Notes: generated by a model not told the origin, from the letters alone. Positions 44,385 to 54,115 are shown, counted from the stretch's first letter. The stretch: DNA of 64,000 bases from Spirosoma arboris (GCF_009754945.1 NZ_WPIN01000003.1:682001-746000); one strand, 5' to 3'. Translations and numbers: made by a program.

Positions 44385-45623
44385 TTAAAGCCGCTCGACT
44401 TCAAATCTTAATTCATCGACTAGTTGCCGCAGGCGATCCGTATTTGGTGCTGGCGGGGGAAGTTGCTGGCTCACAAAGGCAGCGATTTCCCACACTTCCA
44501 GTACATCTTTCAGGGCTACTTCACGATTGGCAATATCGGCCCGGTCGGCGGTGAGCAGCAGTGACCCTTTCACTTTCACTTGATTGTATACCCGCCGACA
44601 GCAGATAGCTGATCCTGTAGGTTGCTGATGAATGAGCAGGATATATAATTTCCCATCGGCAATGTCGAACCAGTTTCGGGTAAATTTCCCTACGAGTAAG
44701 GCGCCGGGAAAGGCAAAGTCGTCGCCCGCTTCGAATGCTCGATAATGACCTTCGGGTAAGGTTGGCAGGTGCATAGCCGGGAGCCGGTGCAGAAAATCAG
44801 CCTGCTGAAAGCGCTGTCCATATTCGGCAAATTGTCGTTGCATTACCACAGGAATCGTGGGTGCAATCGGCTGGGCAGACGAGCTTGAATATGCTGAATT
44901 TGACGATCCTTCATATATATTGTTGAACGTCAGCGACTCCGTTTGCCGGGTTGGTGTATTAGGCCGAACGGGTTCAGGCCGGGGTTTTGGATCAGGCTGC
45001 GACGCAAACAATCGGTCGACAGCCGATTGGCCGGTGCGATCTGATTGACGATTATCGGGTTGCGGCTGAAATGTAGGTTGTACAGGTCGCTCATTTCCAG
45101 CGTTCGGCACGCCGGGCCGCACAGGTGGTGTAATGACAGGAGGAACGGGAGTATCTTGAACTCGACGTGGTTCGTCCTGCGTTTTGTAATACTTATTCAG
45201 TACCGACGACAGCGGTTGTGGTTCTGGTGTTGGGGGCGTGGGTTGCGAAAAAATATCCGGGAAATCGGGATGCTGGAACGGGTCGTCATCATCGGCTAAT
45301 TTTCCATCAGATCGGATTGACGGCCCATTATCGCTGCTTCCCCGGTCATTTCGATGAGCGTACACATCGGCTGTTTTCTGCCCAAGCGGTATACTAAGAT
45401 TAGGTGTTTCACGAAGTTTACGCAGATCCTGACGAGTTAGCAGTTCCACCGTCGTGTTAAACGCTTTTGCAATGGTCTGTATATTTTGCTGATTCGGGTT
45501 GGCACGCCCTTCCTCATAAGCCCCTAACAGCGAGCGCTTTATATTTATTTTTCGAGAGAATTGCTCCTGCGTCAAACCATTCAGTTTGCGTAAGTAGCGG
45601 ATGTTGTCACTAACGAGCGTCAT
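44385..45623 (-). CDS. XRE-family regulator with disordered linker and inactive LexA/S24-like domain
   Basis: ATG 45623 gives 412 aa; the GTG at 45680 would add 19 residues and cannot be excluded. Residues about 1-70 form an XRE helix-turn-helix (LNGLTQEQFSRKINIKRSLL). A Pro/Gln/Asp-rich linker of about 200 residues follows, then a C-terminal domain like the S24 peptidase part of LexA-type repressors (LPTLPEGHYRAFEAGDDFAF). The catalytic Ser of the usual GDSM motif is replaced (GDDF), so self-cleavage is unlikely. It may sense a ligand or DNA damage without cleavage. The gene is upstream of truA, separated by a hairpin. Confidence 0.82.
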   Translation of the reverse strand: MTLVSDNIRYLRKLNGLTQEQFSRKINIKRSLLGAYEEGRANPNQQNIQTIAKAFNTTVELLTRQDLRKLRETPNLSIPLGQKTADVYAHRNDRGSSDNGPSIRSDGKLADDDDPFQHPDFPDIFSQPTPPTPEPQPLSSVLNKYYKTQDEPRRVQDTPVPPVITPPVRPGVPNAGNERPVQPTFQPQPDNRQSDRTGQSAVDRLFASQPDPKPRPEPVRPNTPTRQTESLTFNNIYEGSSNSAYSSSSAQPIAPTIPVVMQRQFAEYGQRFQQADFLHRLPAMHLPTLPEGHYRAFEAGDDFAFPGALLVGKFTRNWFDIADGKLYILLIHQQPTGSAICCRRVYNQVKVKGSLLLTADRADIANREVALKDVLEVWEIAAFVSQQLPPPAPNTDRLRQLVDELRFEVERL

Positions 45624-45801
45624 CCAGTTCGGGGTGGCTAAAGTTTCAGCTAAGATAAACGATTCATGTTTTAAATCCACATCGTCTTCTTTTTTGTACT
45701 TTTAGCGTATTCTTTAAAAATGTTTCAAGTTCAAGGTTCCACATTTCCTGTTTCAACCTGAATTTTGACTATGAAACGTTGAATTTTGACCCTGACATCG
45801 C

Positions 45802-47220
45802 ATGATCTCTGTAGAGAATAAAACTGGTTTTCAGGACGCATTCGATGCGCAACGACGCTATGCTTCTCAAATAGCCCTGACCACCGTCGATCAGCGTCTT
45901 GAACGTATCCGACGTCTGCAAACCTGGATCACTGTCCATGAAGCGGCTATCCAGCAAGCTCTTTACGATGATCTCCGAAAGCCAGCGTCCGAAGTCATGC
46001 TGACCGACTTGATGTCGTTACACGTCGAAATCAAACATACTCTTCGCCACTTAAAATTGTGGCTGAAACCCAAACAATTACCTACGCCCTTACCACTGAT
46101 TGGCACGAGCAGTTACGTACGGCATGAACCCAAAGGGAACGTGCTCATCATTTCGCCCTGGAATTATCCGATTGCCCTTACTCTTCGCCCTTTAGTATCG
46201 GCTATCGCTGCCGGAAACGTGGCAATCCTGAAACCTTCCGAACTAACGCCACACACGTCTGCCCTACTTAAACGGATGATTGCGGAGCTGTTTCCGCCTG
46301 AAGAAGTGATCGTTTTTGAAGGTGATGCCGATGTGTCGCAAACCCTGCTTGAACTTCCATTCAACCACATTTACTTTACCGGGAGCCCTGCCGTTGGCCG
46401 GGTGGTAATGACGGCAGCAGCAAAGCATCTGGCTTCAGTAACGCTCGAATTAGGGGGTAAATCGCCCGCCATTATCGACGAGTCGGCGAATCTACAACAG
46501 GCTGCGGGTCAGTTGGCCTGGGCCAAATGCATCAATTGTGGCCAAACCTGCATTGCCCCGGACTATATTCTTATCCATCAGTCCATTAAGCAGCCCTTTA
46601 TGGAGGCTTTGCGCGAGAAGCTGACGGCTATGTATAGCCCCGATGGCCAACCTGTTGAAGCTTCCGACAGCTACGCCCGTATTATAAACGATCGGCATTT
46701 TGGACGCCTTCGCGATCTTATAGACGATGCAGTGACCAAAGGAGCCAAAGTTACACTCGGTGGCAAGATGAATCCCGGCCAGAACTTCATTGAGCCAACG
46801 GTTCTGGAAGATGTTACCGACAATATGCGTGTGATGCAAGAGGAAATCTTTGGCCCACTGGTACCCGTATTGACATACTCAACCCTCGATGATGCTTTAC
46901 GGATTGTAAACCAGCGAGAGAAACCACTGGCTCTCTATATTCATAGCCGAAACCGCCAGCATACGCAGTACATTCTGGATCGCACATCGGCGGGGGATAC
47001 CGTTGTGAATGAAACGATGCTCCAATTCGTCAACTCCGAACTTCCCTTTGGTGGCATCAATAACAGTGGTGTAGGCAAGTCAAACGGCTTTTTCAGTTTT
47101 CAGGAATTCTCCAATCAGCGGGGCGTCATGCAGCGTGACTTCGGCACTATGAAATTCATCTATCCGCCTTATACTGATACGGTGAAGAAACTGATCAATT
47201 ACATCATGAAGTTTTTATAG
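45802..47220 (+). CDS. Aldehyde dehydrogenase (class 3/CALDH type)
   Basis: 472 aa. Catalytic Cys in NCGQTCIAPDY and general-base Glu in TLELGGKSPA; the Asn of the oxyanion hole is in ISPWNYPIAL. Compact form and the C-terminal PFGGINNSGVGKSNGFF are like class 3 ALDHs that oxidise fatty or aromatic aldehydes with NAD(P). No neighbouring pathway gene. Divergent from the XRE regulator, which could control it. Confidence 0.92.
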   Translation: MISVENKTGFQDAFDAQRRYASQIALTTVDQRLERIRRLQTWITVHEAAIQQALYDDLRKPASEVMLTDLMSLHVEIKHTLRHLKLWLKPKQLPTPLPLIGTSSYVRHEPKGNVLIISPWNYPIALTLRPLVSAIAAGNVAILKPSELTPHTSALLKRMIAELFPPEEVIVFEGDADVSQTLLELPFNHIYFTGSPAVGRVVMTAAAKHLASVTLELGGKSPAIIDESANLQQAAGQLAWAKCINCGQTCIAPDYILIHQSIKQPFMEALREKLTAMYSPDGQPVEASDSYARIINDRHFGRLRDLIDDAVTKGAKVTLGGKMNPGQNFIEPTVLEDVTDNMRVMQEEIFGPLVPVLTYSTLDDALRIVNQREKPLALYIHSRNRQHTQYILDRTSAGDTVVNETMLQFVNSELPFGGINNSGVGKSNGFFSFQEFSNQRGVMQRDFGTMKFIYPPYTDTVKKLINYIMKFL

Positions 47221-47237
47221 TTTCCGTAAAAGACGAG

Positions 47238-47285
47238 GTGCCGACAACGCCAAAGTCAGGCAATGTCGTCGACCGTTTTTTTACA
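47238..47285 (+). terminator. Possible terminator after the aldehyde dehydrogenase gene
   Basis: An imperfect stem (GGTGCCGACA with TGTCGTCGACC) is followed by a run of seven T. It marks the start of the CRISPR leader. Confidence 0.45.
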
Positions 47286-47482
47286 AGTAAATTTGTTCTT
47301 TGATCGACGGAAAATCCCCCAACTTAGGGCAACAACTAGCTCTATACCACTGGCTATCAGCGAGTCGTCAATCGGCCTATAGTATCGTAGTATTACTGAA
47401 CGACGACTTTATAGACGATTTGGCCATGCTAATTCCCCCATCTAGGCTACAGAAAGGCTTTTTTTTAGTTGTAAATTCACGT
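47286..47482 (+). promoter_or_regulatory. CRISPR leader region
   Basis: The non-coding stretch directly before the first repeat ends in an AT-rich, T-rich segment (GGCTTTTTTTTAGTTG). Intact repeats lie on this side and the worn repeat at the other, so transcription is left to right. Confidence 0.6.
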
Positions 47483-48169
47483 CTTCTAATCGTACCTGTA
47501 GGGAATTGAAATTTGAGACTCAGATGGCGAAGGCGAAGGCAGAAATACTTCTAATCGTACCTGTAGGGAATTGAAATAAGGTTATAGCCTGAAGCAATTA
47601 CCTGGATCGTATACTTCTAATCGTACCTGTAGGGAATTGAAATTTGCCGGGCGCAGGCACAGACGGATACCGAACAGGTCTTCTAATCGTACCTGTAGGG
47701 AATTGAAATTAGTTTTTGCTCGGAACGGTTTGGTAAAACCTTCACTTCTAATCGTACCTGTAGGGAATTGAAATGTGGCATTAGCCGCTTGCGCCTGGGC
47801 AATAGCTTGACTTCTAATCGTACCTGTCGGGAATTGAAATTGTTGTTTACCGCCGTGCCGTCAGGTCGGTCAAAATCTTCTAATCGTACCTGTCGGGAAT
47901 TGAAATTTTGTACCGTTAACGGGAGGGTCAGGCTTGGGCAGCTTCTAATCGTACCTATCGGGAATTGAAATCGATCCCCGATGTTCCAGTGGTGACGCCC
48001 GTCTTTGCTTCTAATCGTACCTATCGGGAATTGAAATTGTTCCACTCATTTCCTCCGTCATCCGGGTCACGACCTTCTAATCGTACCTGTCGGGAATTGA
48101 AATGCGTCGGCAAGACAATGCTGTAATACTGGTCGTTGCCTTCTAATCGCACCTGCTGGGAATTAAAAT
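47483..48169 (+). CRISPR. CRISPR array: 11 repeats of 30 nt, 10 spacers of 35-36 nt, no cas genes nearby
   Basis: The repeats start at 47483, 47548, 47614, 47680, 47745, 47811, 47877, 47942, 48008, 48074 and 48140. They begin CTTCTAATCGTACCTG and end GGGAATTGAAAT, whose ATTGAAA-type 3' end is usual for type I-B and III-B arrays. Repeats 1-5 read CCTGTAGGG; 6, 7 and 10 read CCTGTCGGG; 8 and 9 read CCTATCGGG. The last is degenerate (CGCACCTGCTGGGAATTAAAAT) and marks the trailer. All spacers differ. No cas1, cas2 or effector gene exists in this window, so the array is orphan here and depends on a distant locus, if it is active. Confidence 0.97.
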
Positions 48170-48313
48170 AGTGAATATAATAGCCTATAAAGTATCTTAA
48201 CTTATGTACTATTGCTTCAAAACTTAACACAGATTCTTTTTAAAACCGAAGCAATTTCTATAGTATTGCGCCAAAGTATATTTTTCTAAAAAAACAGCTT
48301 ACTTCTGGCACCA
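48170..48313. other. Trailer and promoter region after the array
   Basis: AT-rich sequence between the degenerate last repeat and the type IX cargo gene. No further repeat copy or terminator is seen. It presumably contains the promoter of the next gene. Confidence 0.4.
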
Positions 48314-49477
48314 ATGAATAAACGGCTCTACTCCGATTTTTTTTTAATTCGTATCCTGATAATCAGCTTTCTGACAGCCATCCCTGCTATTAGTTTTGGG
48401 CAGCTTTACAACAACACTTTCACGGGGGCTTCTGCCTGCCCAACCAATGGAAATGTACCAACGAATGGTGCTAATGCAACAGGTACTCCATTCACAAGAA
48501 ATACAATAACCTGTATGAATACCGGAAATGTATTCAATTCGACAACCCTGAATATCACAGCGGCCGTTAATGATAATTCCTATATTCAGTTTTCAGTAAC
48601 TGCCGATGCCGGCCATAAATTATTTATTACCTCGCTTAGTTTTTTTCGTCAGGCAAGTAACAGTGCACCAAACCAGTTGGAGGTCCGGTATAGTACAGAT
48701 GGGTTTGTTACGTCAACCAGTTGGGGGGCAGCGCCCATATCATCCCCAACTGGCTCTATTACTACGTGGGATTTTCCCGACTTTTCAACACCACTGGGCG
48801 GTACGGTAACGTTCCGCTTTTATCCATACGGTACACAGCGTGCCGATTTACTAACTACCGGGGCTAAAGCTGACGGCACGTTTCGGGTCGATGATGTTAC
48901 ACTGAATGGAGCCTCTCCCCTTCCGGTAAGCCTTGTGTCGTTTACGGGCAAATCCAGCAAAAATGAGGTCCTACTCAATTGGGTTACCGATTGGGAAGAT
49001 AAAAATCAGGGCTTTGAAATTCAAAAAAGCACAAATGCCCAAAGTTTTGAACGTATTGGCTTTGTCGAAGGGAATAGGAATACCCAGCTGCAGTCTGTCT
49101 ATGCATTTACGGATGCGGATGTGCTGCCTGATCAACTTTATTATTACCGTCTCAAACAGATAGATATAGGGGGTAACTTTGCATTTTCGTCTATCGTTGC
49201 TGTTAGAGCTACTGCTGATGAGATAGAAGCAGAATCAACCGTATTTCCCAATCCCAGTAACGGCAATTTTACGCTTTCGGTAAACGATTCCGGGCTATCC
49301 ACTATCAATTTATATACGGTCTCTGGCCTTGATATACCAATTAGCGCAACCCCGGCAGAAAATGCCAAAACATTTAACATTGCAGCACAACGACCATTAG
49401 CTCCCGGTCTGTATTATCTAAAAGTCAACGCTGCGAATGGCGCCAAAACAAAAGCGCTGAAAGTATTCATTCATTAA
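48314..49477 (+). CDS. Secreted protein with type IX secretion C-terminal sorting domain
   Basis: 387 aa. Signal peptide (IRILIISFLTAIPAISFGQ). The middle is a beta-sandwich with YIQFSVTADAGHKLFITSLS and SLVSFTGKSSKNEVLLNWVT, a pattern common in Bacteroidetes surface proteins. The last 75 residues match the type A sorting domain (VFPNPSNGNFTLSV; LYTVSGLDI; LAPGLYYLKVNA; KALKVFIH). It is probably exported by the type IX system and anchored or released at the cell surface. No catalytic motif. It follows the CRISPR array but is unrelated to it. Confidence 0.85.
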   Translation: MNKRLYSDFFLIRILIISFLTAIPAISFGQLYNNTFTGASACPTNGNVPTNGANATGTPFTRNTITCMNTGNVFNSTTLNITAAVNDNSYIQFSVTADAGHKLFITSLSFFRQASNSAPNQLEVRYSTDGFVTSTSWGAAPISSPTGSITTWDFPDFSTPLGGTVTFRFYPYGTQRADLLTTGAKADGTFRVDDVTLNGASPLPVSLVSFTGKSSKNEVLLNWVTDWEDKNQGFEIQKSTNAQSFERIGFVEGNRNTQLQSVYAFTDADVLPDQLYYYRLKQIDIGGNFAFSSIVAVRATADEIEAESTVFPNPSNGNFTLSVNDSGLSTINLYTVSGLDIPISATPAENAKTFNIAAQRPLAPGLYYLKVNAANGAKTKALKVFIH

Positions 49478-49528
49478 TTCAACTTGTCAATCTCTTCTCA
49501 AGCAAGGCTTAATTCATTTTTAGGCAAC

Positions 49529-49637
49529 AAAATGATTGATTGTCCACGGAGACACAGAGAACTCAGCGCATTAATGAATTGATAGTTAGGTGATTAAATC
49601 TCCATGTTCTCTGTGTCTCCGTAGACAATCATTTTGC
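49529..49637. repeat. Hairpin of ACGGAGACACAGAG-type arms
   Basis: The left arm, 49529-49563, is complementary to 49607-49637 apart from a four-base indel and one mismatch, with a loop of about 43 bases. It lies about 50 bases after the type IX cargo gene, between two plus-strand genes. Confidence 0.8.
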
Positions 49638-49761
49638 GCGCTTACTTGACTATCAATAACCGATCTGGCTGGCCGGTCGATAATACAATAACTTTACACT
49701 AACACTTATTCCATAAACACGCAGGGCCTTTTTTCGTTAAAACTCCGTACATTGATACCGC

Positions 49762-52695
49762 ATGTTACGAAGAAACGTCCTTACGATCTCACTCCTGCTC
49801 GTAGCCCTACTTGGCGCGGCACAAACATTACCGATTCTCGATCAAAATCCAACCAGCCTACGCTGGTATAGGCTTACGACTCCGCATTTCCGGGTACTCT
49901 ATCCAACGGGTCTCGACTCAACGGCTCAACGAACCGCCAGCCGACTTGAAAGTCTGTATGAACCCACCAGTGCATCGCTCGAAAAACAACCCCGAACTAT
50001 TTCGGTACTCCTTCAGAATCAGACAACCAATAGCAACGGATTTGTCACCCTGTTTCCTCGACGATCAGAGTTTTTTGCCGTGCCCCCACAAGATCCAGGT
50101 TTGCTAGGCACCTTTAACTGGCTCGATCTGCTAGCTGTGCATGAGTATCGGCATGTGGTTCAAAATGATAAAGCGTTGCAGGGGTATGGGCGAGTTCTCT
50201 ATTCGCTGCTGGGCAATACGGGCTTGTTTTTACCACTACTGACCGTGCCCGACTGGTTCGCCGAAGGGGATGCTGTCAGTAATGAAACTCTCCTCAGCAA
50301 CAGCGGGCGCGGACGAATTCCGAATTTCGATTTAGGCATGCGAGCCAATCTACTCGCCGGAAAACCATTCGACTATCCAAAGGCGGTTGCTGGCTCGTAC
50401 CGGGATAATGTGCCCAATCACTATGTGCTGGGTTATTTTCTGACCACTTACCTTAAGCGCACTTACGGTCCCGATGTTTGGAGTCGTGTTTTGAATCGTA
50501 ACTACCGGCGATGGCCGTTTCCGTTTGCTTTCTCGGCCAGTATCAAAGATGAAACCAAGTTGCGAACGGAGGATTTGTACCAGAAAACAATGGATGATCT
50601 AACCGAAATCTGGAAGAAACAGCAGGAAAGATTGACCATTACCCCTGCCACTGGCTTCTCAGTTAGTGCCGAAAATCAGCAATCGTCCAGGCCAGTCTTT
50701 ACAAACTATCAACATCCCCAATTCCTGACCGATTCGACTGTATTGTGTGTCAAAAGCGGACTCGGCGACACTCCCAGGCTAGTCATTTTATCAAAAAACA
50801 AACCGGAGAAAGTCATTCAGGTACAAGGTTTCCCGAACGACCCCGATCTGCTGTCAGCCACACCCACCAAAGCCTGCTGGATTGAATTTGGCTATGATCC
50901 CCGCTGGGGCCAGCGCGTTTACTCCAATATACGGTTGCTCGATCTTAAAACCGGTAAGTTGACCCGTCTGACTCACCGCGCCCGTTATATGGTGGCCACG
51001 CTCTCGCCCGATAACACGAAACTGGCTGTTGTTGAAAACACCGATCGTTACAAAACCCGATTGCTTGTACTCGATGCAAAAACCGGTAAGCTGTTGAAAC
51101 AATTACCCAACGCCGACAATACATTTTACCAGCATCCCCGTTGGCAGAACGACAATCGCACGATTGTGACGATTGCGCTCAAAAACGGCCAGAAAACTAT
51201 ACAGGCAATCGACACTCAAACCAACACGAAAAGCGATTTGCTTCCCCCCGTCAATGAAAACATTAGCCATCCGCAGCCTTGGGGAAAGTACGTGCTTTAC
51301 AACTCACCCCGATCGGGTATTGATAATTTGTATGCGGTAGATAGTAGCTCGAAGCAAGTCTTTCAGGTTACGTCGCGGCCGTTAGCGGCTTATCATGCTG
51401 CGGTATCGCCATCGGGCACACGACTTGCGTTCGAGGATTTTGCAGCTACGGGCTACCGGATTGCTGATATGCCACTTGATCCCAGCACTTGGAAATCTGT
51501 TCATGAGCCTGTAAAGGAACAAACCACTCGTTACTTCGGCCCATTGACCAGGCAGGAGCCGGGGGCAGCACAGGGACGTCGTATCCTGGGAGATTCCATA
51601 ACAACCACAACGTTATATAAACCTTCGCGCTTTCGCCGACTGGCCAACGTCCTCAATGTTTATAGCTGGGGGCCAACCATCGGTAGTACTGGACAGGCCT
51701 TGTCGGTTGGGTTAAGTTCGCAGGATTTGCTGAGCACTACGCAGATTGGGGTGGGTTATACATACAATCAGGCCGAACGGGCTGGCAATTTCTATGGGCT
51801 ACTGAGTTATCAGGGGCTTTTCCCAATTATAGATGTGAGCTTTCAGCGCGGCACACGTAGTACATCACTTTATATTGATAACGCTTATCCGCTTGATAGT
51901 CTGCGCACTGACCGCTGGCAATACAATCAACTAACAGCTGGTTTTCGCCTGCCTTTGCAACTCACTAATTCGAAATACGTTCAGAGTATAAGCCTATCTG
52001 CCTACTACAACTACCTACATGTGACTGGATACGATCTACCTTACCGTTATCCAACCGAAGTAGGCGCGTCGGGGTCGCTCAGCGCACTCACGTATGGGTT
52101 CAGTTATTCGCATCTCCTTCGGCAAAGTAAACGCGATGTAGCTCCGCGCTGGGGACAAACCGTCTCCGTAAATTACCGCACAACACCTTTTGGGGGCAGA
52201 CTAACCGCCGAGCAATTTGGCGTACAGGGCAACCTGTTTTTACCCGGTCTGTCAGAACATCATTCCTTACGATTTCGGGCTGGTTACCAATTACAGGCAC
52301 GAGGAACGTACATATTTGGACCACTAGTTTTTTTCCCGCGTGGGCAATCTTATGTCACAGACGATCAGATTAAAGCGGGTAGTGTAGAGTATAAATTACC
52401 GCTTGCCGACACGCATTGGTCGCTGGGTCGATGGCTGTATGTACAGCGCATCAAAGCGGGAGGATTTTTTGATCTAACCAAGGGGCAAAGCAGCGTTGAA
52501 GTGCGGGATGTGTATGGACGGCTGCGTGGCTATGAGATCCAACATCATGACTACCAGACAACGGGTCTCGACGTCTCCTTTGTCTTCAATACCCTTCGCT
52601 TACGAACTCCCTTTGAAGCTGGTTTCCGCTCAATTTACAACCTTACCACAGGGCAATGGCTAATTCAGCCGCTGGTTATTGATATTGGGTTTTAA
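49762..52695 (+). CDS. Predicted peptidase-propeller-outer-membrane barrel fusion, 977 aa
   Basis: Signal peptide (LTISLLLVALLGAAQ). A gluzincin-type site is visible: HEYRH at residues 127-131 and the third ligand in DWFAEGDAV (Glu168). A beta-propeller of WD40/TolB-like units follows at about 310-580 (TLSPDNTKLAVVENTD; SPSGTRLAFEDF). The last 350 residues look like an outer-membrane barrel with aromatic strands and end QPLVIDIGF with terminal Phe. The product is probably an outer-membrane protein with a surface or periplasmic protease domain. The substrate is unknown. Convergent with the ABC permease gene. Confidence 0.8.
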   Translation: MLRRNVLTISLLLVALLGAAQTLPILDQNPTSLRWYRLTTPHFRVLYPTGLDSTAQRTASRLESLYEPTSASLEKQPRTISVLLQNQTTNSNGFVTLFPRRSEFFAVPPQDPGLLGTFNWLDLLAVHEYRHVVQNDKALQGYGRVLYSLLGNTGLFLPLLTVPDWFAEGDAVSNETLLSNSGRGRIPNFDLGMRANLLAGKPFDYPKAVAGSYRDNVPNHYVLGYFLTTYLKRTYGPDVWSRVLNRNYRRWPFPFAFSASIKDETKLRTEDLYQKTMDDLTEIWKKQQERLTITPATGFSVSAENQQSSRPVFTNYQHPQFLTDSTVLCVKSGLGDTPRLVILSKNKPEKVIQVQGFPNDPDLLSATPTKACWIEFGYDPRWGQRVYSNIRLLDLKTGKLTRLTHRARYMVATLSPDNTKLAVVENTDRYKTRLLVLDAKTGKLLKQLPNADNTFYQHPRWQNDNRTIVTIALKNGQKTIQAIDTQTNTKSDLLPPVNENISHPQPWGKYVLYNSPRSGIDNLYAVDSSSKQVFQVTSRPLAAYHAAVSPSGTRLAFEDFAATGYRIADMPLDPSTWKSVHEPVKEQTTRYFGPLTRQEPGAAQGRRILGDSITTTTLYKPSRFRRLANVLNVYSWGPTIGSTGQALSVGLSSQDLLSTTQIGVGYTYNQAERAGNFYGLLSYQGLFPIIDVSFQRGTRSTSLYIDNAYPLDSLRTDRWQYNQLTAGFRLPLQLTNSKYVQSISLSAYYNYLHVTGYDLPYRYPTEVGASGSLSALTYGFSYSHLLRQSKRDVAPRWGQTVSVNYRTTPFGGRLTAEQFGVQGNLFLPGLSEHHSLRFRAGYQLQARGTYIFGPLVFFPRGQSYVTDDQIKAGSVEYKLPLADTHWSLGRWLYVQRIKAGGFFDLTKGQSSVEVRDVYGRLRGYEIQHHDYQTTGLDVSFVFNTLRLRTPFEAGFRSIYNLTTGQWLIQPLVIDIGF

Positions 52696-52705
52696 GTGAA
52701 AGTTG

Positions 52706-52780
52706 TAAGTGGGTAAGTTGCCAGGTTGTAAGTTTGACGTATGAAACCAAACACTTACAACTTGACAACTTACCCACTTA
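52706..52780. repeat. 27-bp-arm hairpin between convergent genes
   Basis: 52706-52732 pairs with 52754-52780 (two mismatches) around a 21-base loop containing TTTGACG. It starts 10 bases after the peptidase-barrel stop and ends 13 bases before the ABC permease stop, so it could terminate both. Confidence 0.85.
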
Positions 52781-52792
52781 TTACTTAAAGAT

Positions 52793-54115
52793 TTACCCTT
52801 TATAAAATACCCACTTGGCCAGTTCGCGGAAGGAGGTTTTCTTGCCATACATCAGAATACCGACGCGATAAATCCGGGCTGCGATCCAGGTTGTACCGAT
52901 AAAACCAAGTACCAGTAATAACATGGAAAGGATCAACTCCCAGGCAGGTACGCCGAATGGAATCCGAACCATCATCACAACGGGCGACGTAAACGGAATG
53001 ATCGATGTCCAGAAGGCCAGCGGCCCGTCGGGGTCGCGAACTGCGATTTGAGCAAAGGCGATGGCCGCAATGATGGGCATCATGATAGGAAACATAAACT
53101 GTTGTGTTTCAGTCTCGCTATCAACAGCGGCCCCAACTGCACCAAACAAGGCACTGTATAATAGGTAGCCTCCTAAGAAATAAAATAGAAAGCAGGCAAC
53201 AATCAACGGAAGATTGAGTGTTTCAATGGCCGTCATAACATCGGCAACCGGATTTTTGGCTGTTGCCATTTTATGTTGCACCTCCTGTCCTCCAGGCATT
53301 CCATTCATGCGAGCAGTCACAGCTGATTTAGCCGTTTCCTTCTGCCCAAATACGCTTGACCCAAGAGTGATCAGCCCGACTGTCAAGATGATCCAGAGCA
53401 TAAACTGAGTAAGACCTACCAGCGCCACGCCAATAATTTTACCCAACATCAATTGAAACGGCTTCACTGATGAGATAATAACCTCGACAATACGACTGGT
53501 TTTTTCTTCCATAACCCCGCGCATCACCTGCGTACCGTAAATGAGTACCGAAATGTAGATCAGTAGCGCACAAAAACCACTGATGATGGTTGTAGCAATA
53601 CCATTACTATTCTTTTCACCGGCATCGCTCAGGCTTATCGTCTGGGCATCTACGTTCACTTTAGCATCCTCAATAACTTTCTGGGTAATACCCGCCTGTT
53701 CTAATTTTATAGTTTCTATTTCCTTCCCGATAGCCCGTTCAATATTGCTTTGCAAAGCCAGACTGACGCTTTTTTCGGCAAAAATCTGAACTGTTTTAGG
53801 GTATTGAATAACATCTTTCGGAATAAAAACCAGGGCGTCGTAGCCTTGCTTCACGAACGATTTTTTAGCTTCCGAAAGAGATTGCTTCGGGAAGGAAAAA
53901 TTCGTTTCATCGTCGTTTTTGAATTTGCCGGAAAACCGACCACTTTCATCAACTACAGCAATTTTTTTCTGGTTGATAGAGCTAACAGCTGCCCAGCCTA
54001 TAATAGCATAGAAGCCAAAAATCAGCACCGGCCCCAGAATCGTCATAATAATGAACGACTTTTTACGGACCCGAACCAGGTATTCTCGTTTTATAATCAG
54101 GAAAATTGTGTTCAT
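52793..54115 (-). CDS. ABC-2 type exporter permease (NatB-like)
   Basis: 440 aa. A short cytoplasmic start (MNTIFLIIKREYLVRVRKKS) is followed by one helix, a large extracytoplasmic domain (about 45-170) and five further helices (from about 180 on). The block VMEEKTSRIVEVIISSVKPFQLMLGKI is the ABC-2/NatB signature. It works with the ATPase gene upstream, from which it is separated by a hairpin. NatAB systems export sodium ions or peptides; the substrate here is unknown. Confidence 0.9.
   Translation of the reverse strand: MNTIFLIIKREYLVRVRKKSFIIMTILGPVLIFGFYAIIGWAAVSSINQKKIAVVDESGRFSGKFKNDDETNFSFPKQSLSEAKKSFVKQGYDALVFIPKDVIQYPKTVQIFAEKSVSLALQSNIERAIGKEIETIKLEQAGITQKVIEDAKVNVDAQTISLSDAGEKNSNGIATTIISGFCALLIYISVLIYGTQVMRGVMEEKTSRIVEVIISSVKPFQLMLGKIIGVALVGLTQFMLWIILTVGLITLGSSVFGQKETAKSAVTARMNGMPGGQEVQHKMATAKNPVADVMTAIETLNLPLIVACFLFYFLGGYLLYSALFGAVGAAVDSETETQQFMFPIMMPIIAAIAFAQIAVRDPDGPLAFWTSIIPFTSPVVMMVRIPFGVPAWELILSMLLLVLGFIGTTWIAARIYRVGILMYGKKTSFRELAKWVFYKG

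Noticed and set aside
47300..47509. Short plus-strand ORF ending in the first CRISPR repeat
   Set aside because: It lies in the leader, ends in repeat sequence and has no coding character.
47683..48045. Open frame across the CRISPR array encoding repeated FNSRQVRLE units
   Set aside because: The frame arises because repeat plus spacer is often 66 bases, a multiple of three. It is a product of the array, not a gene.
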